Below, one piece after another: positions 26,914 to 35,649 of a stretch of DNA of 64,000 bases (the first letter of the stretch is position 1; every line of letters starts with the position of its first letter). A program made the translations under genes and the position numbers. Origin of the DNA: JBCBGF01 sp039820585. Lineage in GTDB: Bacteria; Pseudomonadota; Alphaproteobacteria; Rhodobacterales; Rhodobacteraceae. The notes under the pieces are model-generated. The model was not told where the DNA came from. It ran no database searches and saw only the letters and a list, made by a program, of their open reading frames with translations. The DNA is taken from the NCBI GenBank assembly GCA_039820585.1, contig JBCBPV010000005.1, positions 21,082 to 85,081 of the forward strand. The letters are read 5' to 3'.

Positions 26914-27894
26914 TTAGAAGCTCATGGCCAGGCCGAGCGACCAGACGGTCGAGTCTGCTGTGCCATCGTTGGGGTCGGAGTTAGCAATACCGAACTGTGC
27001 TTCTGCGCCGCCGCCGAGGTCATAGCCAACCACGAGGCCAACACCGGAGCTGTCGCCCTCACCGAGGACCCAGTCGCTGTATTCGCCCCAGTTCAGGCCG
27101 ATTGTCAGCGCGTCCATGCTGTAGCCAACTGCAAGACCGATGTGTTCTGGGTCGGGGAGAGCTGCACCACCGGCAGACACATCACCGACGATGAAGCTTG
27201 CAGCAGCCGAGAAGCCGCCCGCAAAGCCCGCGTCAATGCTCAAACCAATCAGGTCAGCATCAACATCTGGCGTCGGAGCAGGGTCGTCAGGGTTCAGCGT
27301 TGCGCCTGATACGGTTTGGTAACCGAGGCCGAGGCCCAGGTCTACGCCGCCCAAGTCAACGTCGTAAGAAATACCAAGACCAATGACCGGATCGCCAGTG
27401 CCCGTGTCGTCCAGCTCTGCCGAGATCGCCAGAGCGACATCACCGAACGAATAGTCGTAACGAGCGATCTGGCCGTCGTAAAACTCACCGTCCAGACCGT
27501 TGTTGCCGTTGTAACCGGCATGCTCGTTCTCGTCCTTGATCGACCCACCGAAGATGGCTTCGGACATTGCACGGTCCAGGGCACCGTCGGTGTCACCCAT
27601 CGTCAGGGTGCCGAACGAACCGGAGATGAACAGCGTTTCACCGCCTTGCGTGGAGTCAGCGAACGCGCCCGAAGGATCGCCATCCGACTCGTCGAGGTCG
27701 ATCGATGCACCAAACGTCAGCCCCGTGTCGGTTTCACCCGACATAGTGAACGTGACGTCAATGTCTGTATGGAGCTGGGTTTCTGTATCGTCGTCGAAGA
27801 TACCCAGTTCAGCCGAACCGCTGAGCGAGACGTCAGCAGCGGCAATACCAGCCGAGACGACGAGCGCCGTGCTAGCAAGAAGAACCTTTTTCAT
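26914..27894 (-). CDS. Outer-membrane porin (Rhodobacter type)
   Basis: A 326-residue exported beta-barrel. The signal peptide is MKKVLLASTALVVSAGIAAA, then DVSLSGSAELGIF begins the first strand. The acidic loops and alternating pattern (GLGYQT, IGLNWGEYSD) and the terminal Phe in SLGLAMSF fit trimeric 16-stranded porins as in Rhodobacter capsulatus. The ATG at 27894 is used; a start at 27915 would add seven residues before the signal peptide. The 5' region carries an 8-bp inverted repeat. Strong terminator and expected high expression. It is a single gene. Confidence 0.92.
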   Translation of the reverse strand: MKKVLLASTALVVSAGIAAADVSLSGSAELGIFDDDTETQLHTDIDVTFTMSGETDTGLTFGASIDLDESDGDPSGAFADSTQGGETLFISGSFGTLTMGDTDGALDRAMSEAIFGGSIKDENEHAGYNGNNGLDGEFYDGQIARYDYSFGDVALAISAELDDTGTGDPVIGLGISYDVDLGGVDLGLGLGYQTVSGATLNPDDPAPTPDVDADLIGLSIDAGFAGGFSAAASFIVGDVSAGGAALPDPEHIGLAVGYSMDALTIGLNWGEYSDWVLGEGDSSGVGLVVGYDLGGGAEAQFGIANSDPNDGTADSTVWSLGLAMSF

Positions 27895-27916
27895 TTCGTT
27901 TTCCCTCGTGTTCAAA

Positions 27917-27940
27917 GGTGTACCTCAATTCGGGTACACC
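27917..27940 (-). promoter_or_regulatory. Inverted repeat in the porin leader/promoter
   Basis: GGTGTACC and GGTACACC form a perfect 8-bp inverted repeat with an 8-base spacer, ending 22 bases before the porin ATG and close to its ribosome site (GAGGGAAAA). It could be an operator or an mRNA stem-loop in the leader. Confidence 0.5.
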
Positions 27941-27971
27941 AAATTGAGTATGCGTTTCTCTCGCTCCAAGC

Positions 27972-28013
27972 GCGTTTGAATGCAAGAATACCCGCCCGAC
28001 CGCGTTCAAATGC
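27972..28013. repeat. Near-identical 12-base direct repeats upstream of the porin gene
   Basis: GCGTTTGAATGC (27972-27983) and GCGTTCAAATGC (28002-28013) agree at 10 of 12 positions and lie exactly 30 bases apart, about three helical turns. A third, weaker relative GTGTTCAAAGGT lies at 27908-27919. They sit between the divergent porin and DUF3576 genes and could be regulator sites. Confidence 0.4.
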
Positions 28014-28138
28014 GCTATCATTGGTGCACCGATGCCACAGTGATGCAAGCGGGCCAGAACCTGGGCGCCGGGGAATCGTCTTGTGGCGCTTTCCGGGACC
28101 GGATACCTAGCGTTTTAAAGGCCGGGCGCGGGGGAGAT

Positions 28139-28651
28139 ATGCAAGCGCAGTACATCACAAAATACGCATGTTTCGGGGTGATTCTGTTGACTCTGGCCGC
28201 GTGCGACAGCGAGTTGGGCAGCGTTTTCGAACCCCGAAGCGAAGTGGGTGTGCCCGAGAGTGTTTTGGAACAGCGCCAGAATACCCCCGCCGCCGAGATC
28301 GAGGGCCGCGAGTCGATCTTTGATCTGTTCCTGGATCGTGACGATCCCAATGTCACCATCGAGGTGAACAAGTACATCTGGAATGCCGCGCTCGACGTGC
28401 TGGATTTCATGCCGATCCAGGCGGCGGACCCGTTCTCTGGCGTTCTGGTCTATGGCTTTGGCACACCGCCGGGGTCGAACCGGGCGTATCGCGCGACCGT
28501 CTATGTGCAGGACCCTGCCTTGGATGCGCGGTCTTTGCGCGTGGCGCTGGTGTCGCGCAGCGGCCCGGCGTCGCTTGAGACAACGCGCGCGATTGAGGAC
28601 GCGATCCTGACCCGTGCGCGTCAGCTACGGATCGCCGACAGCGAACTCTAG
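28139..28651 (+). CDS. DUF3576 lipoprotein
   Basis: A 170-residue exported lipoprotein with signal peptide and lipobox LAAC (Cys22). The mature part (GRESIFDLFLDRDDPN, VNKYIWNAALDVLDFMPIQ, ADPFSGVLVYGFG) matches the DUF3576 family of alphaproteobacteria, whose function is unknown. The start has GGGGGAGA just upstream. It precedes leuS by 75 bases with a weak hairpin between, and the leuS-lptE neighbourhood points to outer-membrane biogenesis, though this is inference. Confidence 0.88.
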   Translation: MQAQYITKYACFGVILLTLAACDSELGSVFEPRSEVGVPESVLEQRQNTPAAEIEGRESIFDLFLDRDDPNVTIEVNKYIWNAALDVLDFMPIQAADPFSGVLVYGFGTPPGSNRAYRATVYVQDPALDARSLRVALVSRSGPASLETTRAIEDAILTRARQLRIADSEL

Positions 28652-28678
28652 ATTCCCGCCCCGTTGACACGTATCACC

Positions 28679-28705
28679 ACGCCGGACCCTGTTGCCCGGC
28701 GTTTT
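28679..28705 (+). terminator. Weak hairpin between the DUF3576 gene and leuS
   Basis: CGCCGG (28680-28685) and CCGGCG (28696-28701) pair around a 10-base loop, and four T follow. It may reduce read-through from the DUF3576 gene into leuS. The short T-run makes this uncertain. Confidence 0.4.
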
Positions 28706-28726
28706 CATCTTCAAGGACACCCGCAC

Positions 28727-31273
28727 ATGTCGCGCTATTCCCCCGCAGACGTGGAACCCAAATGGCAAGCCGCCTGGGCCGACGCCGGCACCTTCACCGC
28801 CACGCGCGATGAAAGCCGGCCCAAGTACTACGTGCTTGAGATGTTTCCCTACCCCTCGGGGCGGATCCACATGGGGCATGTGCGCAACTACACCATGGGC
28901 GACGTGATCGCGCGATATAAGATCTCGACCGGGCACAGCGTGCTGCATCCGATGGGGTGGGACGCGTTCGGCATGCCGGCCGAGAATGCCGCGATTGAGC
29001 GGGGCGGGCACCCCAAGGACTGGACCTACGGCAACATCGCGGACATGCGCGACCAGATGAAGCCCTTGGGTCTGTCGATCGACTGGGGCCGTGAGTTCGC
29101 GACCTGTGATCCGGAGTATTACGGCCAGCAGCAATCGATGTTCATCGACTTCATGGAAAAAGGGCTCGTTTACCGCAAGAACGCGACGGTGAACTGGGAT
29201 CCGGTCGATATGACCGTTCTGGCCAATGAGCAAGTTATCGATGGCAAAGGCTGGCGGTCGGACGCGCCGGTGGAGCGGCGCGAGCTGACGCAGTGGTTCT
29301 TCAAGATCTCGGATTTCTCGGAAGAGTTGCTGGAGGCGATTGACGGCCTTGATGGCTGGCCCGCGAAGGTCAAGCTGATGCAGAGCAACTGGATCGGCAA
29401 GTCGCGGGGGCTTCAGTTTGCGTTTGAGCGCGTGGGCGGGGGTGATCCGATTGAGGTGTATACCACGCGCCCCGACACGCTGATGGGCGCGAGCTTTGTT
29501 GGCATCTCGCCGGATCATCCGTTGGCGAAGGAGTTGGCAGAGACGAACGCGGATGTGGCGGCGTTTCGGGCTGAGGTGGCCAAGGGTGGCACCACGGAAG
29601 AGGCGTTGGAGAAGGCGGAGAAGCTGGGCTTTGACACCGGGCTGACGGTGAAGCATCCGCTGAACCCGGACTGGGAGCTGCCGGTCTGGATCGCGAATTT
29701 TATCCTAATGGATTACGGGACCGGCGCGATCTTTGCTTGCCCGGCGCACGATCAGCGCGACTTGGATTTCTGCCGAAAATACGATCTGCCGGTGATTGAT
29801 ACGTTTCTGGCTTTGGACGATCCAGCGCCTGTGGGGGCTGAAGCGTTTGCGCCGCCGAAATCTGAGAAGGTGCGGTGGGTGGATCACTTTGCCGGGCTGG
29901 ATGTGGCGACCGGGGAAGAGGCGATTGATGCGACGATCGCCTTTGCAGAAGCCGCTGGCTGGGGGAAAGGCGTCACGCAATACCGCCTGCGCGACTGGGG
30001 GCTGAGCCGCCAGCGCTATTGGGGCTGTCCGATCCCGGTGGTGCATTGCGATACCTGCGGCGTGGTGCCGGAGAAGAAAGAGAACCTGCCGGTCCGTTTG
30101 CCCGATGATGTCAGTTTCGATCAGCCGGGCAATCCGCTGGATCGCCACCCGACATGGCGCGACGTGCCGTGCCCGTCCTGCGGGAAGCCGGCCAAGCGTG
30201 AGACCGATACGATGGACACCTTCGTGGATTCGTCGTGGTACTTCGCGCGGTTCACGGCCCCCGATGCGCCGACGCCGACCAATGCCGAGGATGCGGCCTA
30301 TTGGATGAACGTGGACCAGTATATCGGCGGGATCGAGCATGCGATTTTGCACCTGCTCTATTCCCGGTTCTTTGCCCGGGCGATGCATATCTGTGGCCAC
30401 CTGCCGGCCAGCGCGATTGAGCCGTTCGATGCGCTGTTCACGCAAGGGATGGTGACGCATGAGATCTATGTCACGCGGGATGAGCGGGATCGGCCCGTCT
30501 ATCATCTGCCTGAACATATCGAATGGCATGAGAGCGGTGCGCGGCTTGGTGAGAGCGGTGCGCCGGTTGAGGTGATCCCCTCGGCCAAGATGTCGAAGTC
30601 AAAAAAGAACGTCGTCGATCCCGTGAATATCATTGAGGCCTATGGCGCGGATACGGCCCGCTGGTTCGTGCTGTCCGACAGCCCACCGGAACGCGATGTG
30701 GAATGGACGGCCTCGGGGGCCGAGGCGGCGTACAAGCACCTGTCGCGGGTGTACCGGATCGCGTCGGATATCGCTGAGGCACCGCAAGCGGGTGCGGGCG
30801 ACGACGATCTGCTGCGCGCGATGCACAAGGCGATCCATGATGTGACGATGGGCGTTGAGAGCTTTGGCTTCAACGCGGCCATCGCCAAGCTTTACGGGTT
30901 CACCAATACGATGGCGAAGACCAAGGCCGGACGCGACACCCGTGCGCAGGCGATGCGGGTGATGGCGCAGTTGATGGCGCCTGTGACGCCGCATTTGTCA
31001 GAGGAAATCTGGTCAATGCTGGGCGGTGAGGGGTTGATTGCGAACGCGCCCTGGCCGGTGGCGGATGAAAGCTACCTCGTTGAGGACACGGTGACGTTGC
31101 CGATCCAGGTCAACGGCAAGCGGCGGTCGGAACTGACCGTGGCCAAGGATCTGGACAAGGATGCGATTGAAAAGCTGGTGCTGGACGATCAGGCTGTACA
31201 AAAGGCGCTGGCCGGTGGCGCGCCCAAGAAGCTGATCGTGGTTCCGGGCCGTATCGTGAATGTCGTTGTATAG
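28727..31273 (+). CDS. leuS: Leucyl-tRNA synthetase
   Basis: Charges tRNA-Leu. The 848-residue class I synthetase has the HIGH-type motif PSGRIHMGHVRN (near residue 48), the CP1 editing domain (YTTRPDTLMGASFV), the zinc-type segment CDTCG/CPSCG, and KMSKS at residues 621-625, followed by the anticodon-binding domain. The ATG at 28727 fits the usual N-terminus MSRYSPADVEPKWQ and has AAGGA upstream. It heads leuS-lptE-holA-GST, in which each gene overlaps the next, a common alphaproteobacterial order. Confidence 0.98.
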   Translation: MSRYSPADVEPKWQAAWADAGTFTATRDESRPKYYVLEMFPYPSGRIHMGHVRNYTMGDVIARYKISTGHSVLHPMGWDAFGMPAENAAIERGGHPKDWTYGNIADMRDQMKPLGLSIDWGREFATCDPEYYGQQQSMFIDFMEKGLVYRKNATVNWDPVDMTVLANEQVIDGKGWRSDAPVERRELTQWFFKISDFSEELLEAIDGLDGWPAKVKLMQSNWIGKSRGLQFAFERVGGGDPIEVYTTRPDTLMGASFVGISPDHPLAKELAETNADVAAFRAEVAKGGTTEEALEKAEKLGFDTGLTVKHPLNPDWELPVWIANFILMDYGTGAIFACPAHDQRDLDFCRKYDLPVIDTFLALDDPAPVGAEAFAPPKSEKVRWVDHFAGLDVATGEEAIDATIAFAEAAGWGKGVTQYRLRDWGLSRQRYWGCPIPVVHCDTCGVVPEKKENLPVRLPDDVSFDQPGNPLDRHPTWRDVPCPSCGKPAKRETDTMDTFVDSSWYFARFTAPDAPTPTNAEDAAYWMNVDQYIGGIEHAILHLLYSRFFARAMHICGHLPASAIEPFDALFTQGMVTHEIYVTRDERDRPVYHLPEHIEWHESGARLGESGAPVEVIPSAKMSKSKKNVVDPVNIIEAYGADTARWFVLSDSPPERDVEWTASGAEAAYKHLSRVYRIASDIAEAPQAGAGDDDLLRAMHKAIHDVTMGVESFGFNAAIAKLYGFTNTMAKTKAGRDTRAQAMRVMAQLMAPVTPHLSEEIWSMLGGEGLIANAPWPVADESYLVEDTVTLPIQVNGKRRSELTVAKDLDKDAIEKLVLDDQAVQKALAGGAPKKLIVVPGRIVNVVV

Positions 31274-31748
31274 CCGCAGGTTCGTTCTCGCCCTTCCCGT
31301 TGTCGTTGCGGGCTGTGGCTTTACGCCGGTCTACGGGCCGGGTGGGGCGGCGGAAGGATTGCGTGGGCGCGTGGATGTTGATCCGCCGCGCGATACCGTG
31401 GGGTTCGAGCTGGTCCGCCAGTTGGAGGATCGGTTCGGGCTGCCGGACCAGGTAGACTACCGGCTGACGGCGGACGTGTTCGTGTCTGAAGAAGAGCTTG
31501 GGATTACCCCGGACCAGGAGATCACGCGGTTCAATGTGCTGGGCCGTGTTCGTTTCGCCCTGTTTGATCTCACCTCTGGCGACCTGGTGACGGATGGCGA
31601 GGTGTCGAACTTCACCAGTTACTCGGCCACCGGCACGCCCTTTGCCACCCAGACCGCGCGGCAGGACGCGCGGGACCGGCTGATGGGGGTGCTGGCGGAT
31701 CAGGTCGTCGCTCGCCTGTTGGTGACAGCAGAGGACTGGCGGGGATGA
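31260..31748 (+). CDS. lptE: LPS-assembly lipoprotein LptE
   Basis: Outer-membrane lipoprotein that plugs the LptD barrel in lipopolysaccharide export. The 162-residue protein has the lipobox VAGC (Cys19) followed by GFTPVYGPG, typical of LptE, and ends in TARQDARDRLMGVLADQV. Its ATG lies inside the leuS 3' end, overlapping by 14 bases in another frame, and its stop overlaps the holA start. The order leuS-lptE-holA is conserved widely in proteobacteria. Confidence 0.93.
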   Translation: MSLYSRRFVLALPVVVAGCGFTPVYGPGGAAEGLRGRVDVDPPRDTVGFELVRQLEDRFGLPDQVDYRLTADVFVSEEELGITPDQEITRFNVLGRVRFALFDLTSGDLVTDGEVSNFTSYSATGTPFATQTARQDARDRLMGVLADQVVARLLVTAEDWRG

Positions 31749-32767
31749 AGCTGAGCGGACGCGAGGCTGCCCGCTATTTCGACAAACCTGATCCTGCGCG
31801 CACGGGCCTGTTGCTGTATGGCGCAGATGCGATGCGCGTGGCGTTAAAGCGGCAACAGGTGGTCAAGGCGCTGATCGGGCCCACTGGCGATGATGAGATG
31901 CGTTTGACGCGGATTCCGGCGGCGGATTTGCGGAAGGACCCGGCATTGCTCGGCGATGCGATCAAGGCGCAGGGGTTCTTTCCCGGGCCGCGCGTGGCGC
32001 TGGTGGAAGAGGCGGGCGACGGGCTGGCGCCGATGATCGCGGCGGCGCTGGCGGATTGGCGTGAGGGCGACGCGCAGGTGATCGTGACGGCGGGCACGCT
32101 GGCGGCGCGGTCGGCGCTGCGGAAGCTATTTGAGGGACATTCCAATGCCTATGCGGCGGGGATCTACGACGATCCGCCCAGCCGGGACGAGATTGAGAAG
32201 ACGCTGTCAGAGGCTGGTCTGTCGGGGATTGGGCGTGATGCCATGGGCGATCTTGAGGCGCTGTCGCGCACGCTGGATCCGGGCGACTTTCGGCAGACGA
32301 TTGAGCGGATTGCGCTGTATAAGCTGGGCGATAGCGATCCGCTGACACCTGAAGAAGTAGCGCTGCTTGCGCCCAATTCTGGCGAGGCGGATATCGACGA
32401 TGTGCTCAACATCGTGGCAGAAGCCCGGGCGCCCGAGATCGGGCCGGTGATGCAGCGGCTTAAGGCGCAAGGGGTGCAGCCCGTGACGCTGTGCATCGGG
32501 GCCACGCGCCATTTCCGTACGCTGCATGCGGCGGCGAGCGATCCCGGTGGCCCTTCTGCGGGGATTGCCCGTGTGCGCCCGCCGGTGTTTGGCCCCCGCC
32601 GCGACCGGATGCAGCGGCAGGCGGCGAAGTGGGGCACCGCACGGCTGGAACAGGCGCTGGGTATTCTGTTTGACACCGACCTCGGCCTGCGCTCGGCCCA
32701 GCGCGCGCCGCAGATGGCGCAGATGGAGCGGGCGTTGATCCGGCTCGCCATGCTGGGCGCGCGCTGA
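31745..32767 (+). CDS. holA: DNA polymerase III subunit delta
   Basis: Clamp-loader delta subunit that opens the beta clamp. The 340-residue protein begins with LSGREAARYFDKP and GLLLYGADAMRVA (relaxed P-loop-like region without a functional Walker motif, as usual for delta) and has RLLxxx-type helical C-terminal collar (ATRHFRTLHAA, QRQAAKW). Position directly after lptE (ATGA overlap) is diagnostic. Its stop overlaps the GST start (TGATG). Confidence 0.93.
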   Translation: MKLSGREAARYFDKPDPARTGLLLYGADAMRVALKRQQVVKALIGPTGDDEMRLTRIPAADLRKDPALLGDAIKAQGFFPGPRVALVEEAGDGLAPMIAAALADWREGDAQVIVTAGTLAARSALRKLFEGHSNAYAAGIYDDPPSRDEIEKTLSEAGLSGIGRDAMGDLEALSRTLDPGDFRQTIERIALYKLGDSDPLTPEEVALLAPNSGEADIDDVLNIVAEARAPEIGPVMQRLKAQGVQPVTLCIGATRHFRTLHAAASDPGGPSAGIARVRPPVFGPRRDRMQRQAAKWGTARLEQALGILFDTDLGLRSAQRAPQMAQMERALIRLAMLGAR

Positions 32768-33354
32768 TGTACCGGGTGGTGGGTCCAGCGAAGACGCGTA
32801 CGATGCGGTTGCTTTGGATGTTGGATGAGCTGGGGGTGGATTATGCCCACGACCCATCGCCGCCACGCTCGGACACGGTTCGGGCGCTTAGTCCGTTGGG
32901 CAAGGTGCCGGTTCTGGTGGATGGGGATGCAAAGCTGACGGATTCCACCGCGATCCTGACCTACCTGGCTGACAAGCACGGCGCGCTGACCCATCCCGCA
33001 GGGACGATTGAGCGTGCGGGGCAAGATGGTGTAGCCCAGTTCCTGCTGGATGAGATGGACGCGCTACTTTGGACCGCCGCGCGTCACAGCTTTATCCTGC
33101 CCGAGGATCGGCGTGTGCCGGCGGTCAAGGACAGTCTGCGGTGGGAGTTTGCCCAGTCCGAGGCGCGGCTGGTGGCGATACTGGGCGCGGGGCCGTTTCT
33201 GACGGGCGACCAGATGACGATCGCTGATATCATCGCGACGCATTGCGGGAACTGGGCTGTTGGCGCGAAGTTTCCGCTGACCGATCCGGTGCTGAAAGAC
33301 TACCTGCGGCGCATGCGCGACAGGCCCGCCTACCAGCGTGCGTCAGCCCGCTAG
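32767..33354 (+). CDS. Glutathione S-transferase family protein
   Basis: A 195-residue protein with a thioredoxin-fold N-terminal domain (YRVVGPAKTRTMRLLWMLDELG, GKVPVLVDGD, TDSTAILTYLADK, where the Ser/Thr pair binds glutathione) and a helical C-terminal domain (FLTGDQMTIADIIATHC). The reaction is unknown. It is translationally coupled to holA by a TGATG overlap, and its last 12 bases overlap the 3' end of the convergent MscS gene. Confidence 0.9.
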   Translation: MYRVVGPAKTRTMRLLWMLDELGVDYAHDPSPPRSDTVRALSPLGKVPVLVDGDAKLTDSTAILTYLADKHGALTHPAGTIERAGQDGVAQFLLDEMDALLWTAARHSFILPEDRRVPAVKDSLRWEFAQSEARLVAILGAGPFLTGDQMTIADIIATHCGNWAVGAKFPLTDPVLKDYLRRMRDRPAYQRASAR

Positions 33355-34671
33355 CTCGGGCTGCCCAGCCAACCCTTTGTGGTGCAGAACCCGTTGCGGA
33401 TAGGGGATCTCAATCTCGGCATCCCTTAGCGTGTTCCAAATTATGAACAGCACCTCAGAGGTGTATTTCTTCGATCCATCGTCGATCCCGTTGACCCAGA
33501 ACTCCACCGCGAAGTCTATCCCGCTGTCACCGAACCCGCGCAGCTCACAATCGGGGGCTTCGGGGTCATTCAGGACCTCGGGGTGTTGCGCCACCGCTTC
33601 CTCGATCAGAGCGGGGATCTTGTTGATATCGGTGTCATAGCTGACCGAGAACGCGGCCTCATAGCGGTTGGCCGAGCCCTGGTCGGAATAGTTCACGACC
33701 CGCGTGGTGATGAAATCCTCGTTCGGGACCACGATCCAGCGGCCATCGAACGTCTCAAGGATCGTGGCGCGGGCAGTCATTCTGACGATGGTTCCGGCTT
33801 CGCCGCCATCAAGCTCGACATAGTCGCCGACGGTGGCCTGGCCTTCTACGAGCAAGATCACACCTGAGATAAAGTTCGAAGCGATCTTCTGCAGGCCGAG
33901 ACCAAGCCCCACACCAATCGCACCACCCAGAACGGCGAGCGAGGTGAGGTTGATGCCCATGATGTTCATCAGGACCAGGAAGGCCGCGCCGAAGATCAAA
34001 AGCTCGACCGCTTTCGTCGCCAGTTCCCGGGTGGCCGGGCGGAGTTCTTTCTGTTTGGCGATGTAGCTGGCCGATTGCGTGTTCGACCAACGGCCGAGCC
34101 AGAACAAAAGGCTGCCTGCGATCAGCCCGCGCACCACGGCCAAAAGCGAGAACTGGATGTTGCCCAGTGCGATGACGGTTCCGGCGAGCCAGGCGGTGAA
34201 CGGTTCCAGCAACCCCACGGTGTACAGCGCCATGGCGGGCAGCAGGGCATAGCGACCGACGAGTTTCAGGAACGGGTCCTTGACGATATCGCGCACCAGA
34301 GCGAGAGCAGCGAGAAACAGGAACACCCGTTTGCCAAAGGCAATGACCGCGCCCGAGCCGAAGAGCGAGCGCACGATCTCTTCGCCGAGCGCAGTAAACG
34401 CATAGGCCAGAAGCGGCAGGATCAGCGGCAGGAATTGCAGCACAAAGCGGCGGGCCTGCGCGATGGTGCCTTGCTGGTCAATGCCAGGTGTGATGAGCCG
34501 CCCCAGCGCAGGCCGCACACGACGCGTGACAAGCCAGGCCAGCACGAAGGCGGCGATCAGTAGTGCAAATTGCGACCAGGCCGCGGGGGAGATGAGCCAG
34601 CTTTGGGCCAGCGCCAACCCTTGTTCAAGGTAGCCCAGGGCAATGCCCACGATTTCCGGCTGCTCGTCCAT
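33343..34671 (-). CDS. MscS-family mechanosensitive ion channel
   Basis: A 442-residue inner-membrane channel protein with several N-terminal transmembrane segments before the conserved pore helix and beta domain: LAVLGGAIGVGLGLGLQKIA (pore-lining TM3), then FISGVILLVEGQATVGDYVE and GRWIVVPNEDFIT. It should release solutes under hypo-osmotic shock. The start at 34671 (MDEQPEIVG) has GAGGTGG upstream; a longer frame to 34779 overlaps the divergent HNH gene and is rejected. The last 12 bases overlap the GST gene. Confidence 0.92.
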   Translation of the reverse strand: MDEQPEIVGIALGYLEQGLALAQSWLISPAAWSQFALLIAAFVLAWLVTRRVRPALGRLITPGIDQQGTIAQARRFVLQFLPLILPLLAYAFTALGEEIVRSLFGSGAVIAFGKRVFLFLAALALVRDIVKDPFLKLVGRYALLPAMALYTVGLLEPFTAWLAGTVIALGNIQFSLLAVVRGLIAGSLLFWLGRWSNTQSASYIAKQKELRPATRELATKAVELLIFGAAFLVLMNIMGINLTSLAVLGGAIGVGLGLGLQKIASNFISGVILLVEGQATVGDYVELDGGEAGTIVRMTARATILETFDGRWIVVPNEDFITTRVVNYSDQGSANRYEAAFSVSYDTDINKIPALIEEAVAQHPEVLNDPEAPDCELRGFGDSGIDFAVEFWVNGIDDGSKKYTSEVLFIIWNTLRDAEIEIPYPQRVLHHKGLAGQPELAG

Positions 34672-34720
34672 GGTCTTGCCACCTCTGCCCGTTGCGCCAT
34701 TTTCTGACCTGTTCTGAGGG

Positions 34721-35035
34721 ATGACACAAGTGAGCGCCGAGGCCCCCGATCCGATCTGCCCCTTGTGTGGCCGCCCCATCCCGCCCGATGTGGCGCAAAG
34801 CCGCCATCATCTGGTGCCCAAGCTGAAAGGCGGGAAGGGGGGCGAGACCGTGCTTTTGCATCACATCTGCCACAAGGAAATCCATGCCACCCTGACCGAG
34901 GCGGAACTGGCGCGCAGCTATGCCACCATCGAGGCGCTGCGTGCGCACCCACGGATCGAGACGTTCGTGCGCTGGGTGGCCAAACGCCCGCCAGAGTTCC
35001 TGTCGCGCGTGCCGGGCAAGCGCGGGCGGCGTTAA
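34721..35035 (+). CDS. Small HNH endonuclease-fold protein
   Basis: A 104-residue protein with an HNH signature: CPLCGRPIPP, SRHHLVPKLKGGKGGETV, LHHICHKEIHAT. The two Cys of CPLC and the C/H of ICHKEIH suggest a structural zinc site around the catalytic His. No other domain is present. Such small HNH proteins occur in many alphaproteobacterial chromosomes without phage context; the target is unknown. It is divergent from the MscS gene (49 bases between starts) and its TAA stop overlaps that of the convergent crotonase gene. Confidence 0.88.
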   Translation: MTQVSAEAPDPICPLCGRPIPPDVAQSRHHLVPKLKGGKGGETVLLHHICHKEIHATLTEAELARSYATIEALRAHPRIETFVRWVAKRPPEFLSRVPGKRGRR

Positions 35036-35649
35036 ACTGTTGGGACGAGGCCCTTGATGGCGGCGACATGGGCCGTGTCGGCGCCAGCAGCGTCTTGGGA
35101 CAGGTCTGCGACCGCGTCCATCAACGCCTCGGGCGCGACGATCCGGTCGATCAGGCCCCAGGAGAGCGCTTCTTCCGCCTCGATCTTTTGACCGGCCATC
35201 AGGATCATCTTGGCGCGTGCCGGGCCGACGAGGTTGGCAAGGCGTGGCGGGTCGCTGGGTTGGGGCAAAAAGCCCAGTTTCATGACCGGATAGAAGAACT
35301 TGGCCCCTGGTACCGCCAGCCGCAGATCGCAGGCCAGCGCCATGCCAAAGGCGCCCCCCGCCAGCGTGCCGTTGAGGGCGCAGATCGTGAGGCAGGGGAG
35401 GGTGGCGATGGTGCCTGACAAACGCTCCCACACCGGGTCGGTGGCAAGGCCGGCGCGCGCTTCGTCCAGATCGGCGCCCGCGCTGAAGACGCGGCCTTTG
35501 CCTGTGATCACAAAGACGCGGGCCTCGTTTGCTGCGGCATCGGCGGCGTCTGCCAGTGCGCTGAGCATCTCTGCCGTCAGAGAGTTTGCCTTATCGGGAC
35601 GGTCAATCGTGGCCGTCCAGCATCCGTCTTCCCTGTCGAGGTGGATCAC
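35032..35649 (-). CDS. Crotonase-fold (enoyl-CoA hydratase/isomerase family) protein lacking hydratase glutamates
   Basis: A 205-residue crotonase-fold protein, shorter than the usual ~255. The oxyanion-hole segments are present (GRVFSAGADLDEA, LNGTLAGGAFGMALACD). The two glutamates that catalyse hydration in enoyl-CoA hydratase are replaced: Gly102 where GGGCELA has Glu, and Val122 in FFYPVMKLG where FGxPE has Glu. It is therefore unlikely to be a hydratase; another crotonase reaction such as thioester hydrolysis or isomerisation is possible. Its ATG overlaps the SDR stop (ATGA), so the two are coupled. Confidence 0.88.
   Translation of the reverse strand: MIHLDREDGCWTATIDRPDKANSLTAEMLSALADAADAAANEARVFVITGKGRVFSAGADLDEARAGLATDPVWERLSGTIATLPCLTICALNGTLAGGAFGMALACDLRLAVPGAKFFYPVMKLGFLPQPSDPPRLANLVGPARAKMILMAGQKIEAEEALSWGLIDRIVAPEALMDAVADLSQDAAGADTAHVAAIKGLVPTV

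Noticed and set aside
28664..28692. TTGACA at 28664 as a sigma-70 promoter for leuS
   Set aside because: No -10-like hexamer lies 16-18 bases downstream; the region is GC-rich and holds a hairpin instead.
28664..28726. In-frame upstream extension of leuS from a TTG at 28664
   Set aside because: The added 21 residues run through the hairpin, lack a ribosome site and are not part of leucyl-tRNA synthetases; AAGGA precedes the ATG at 28727.
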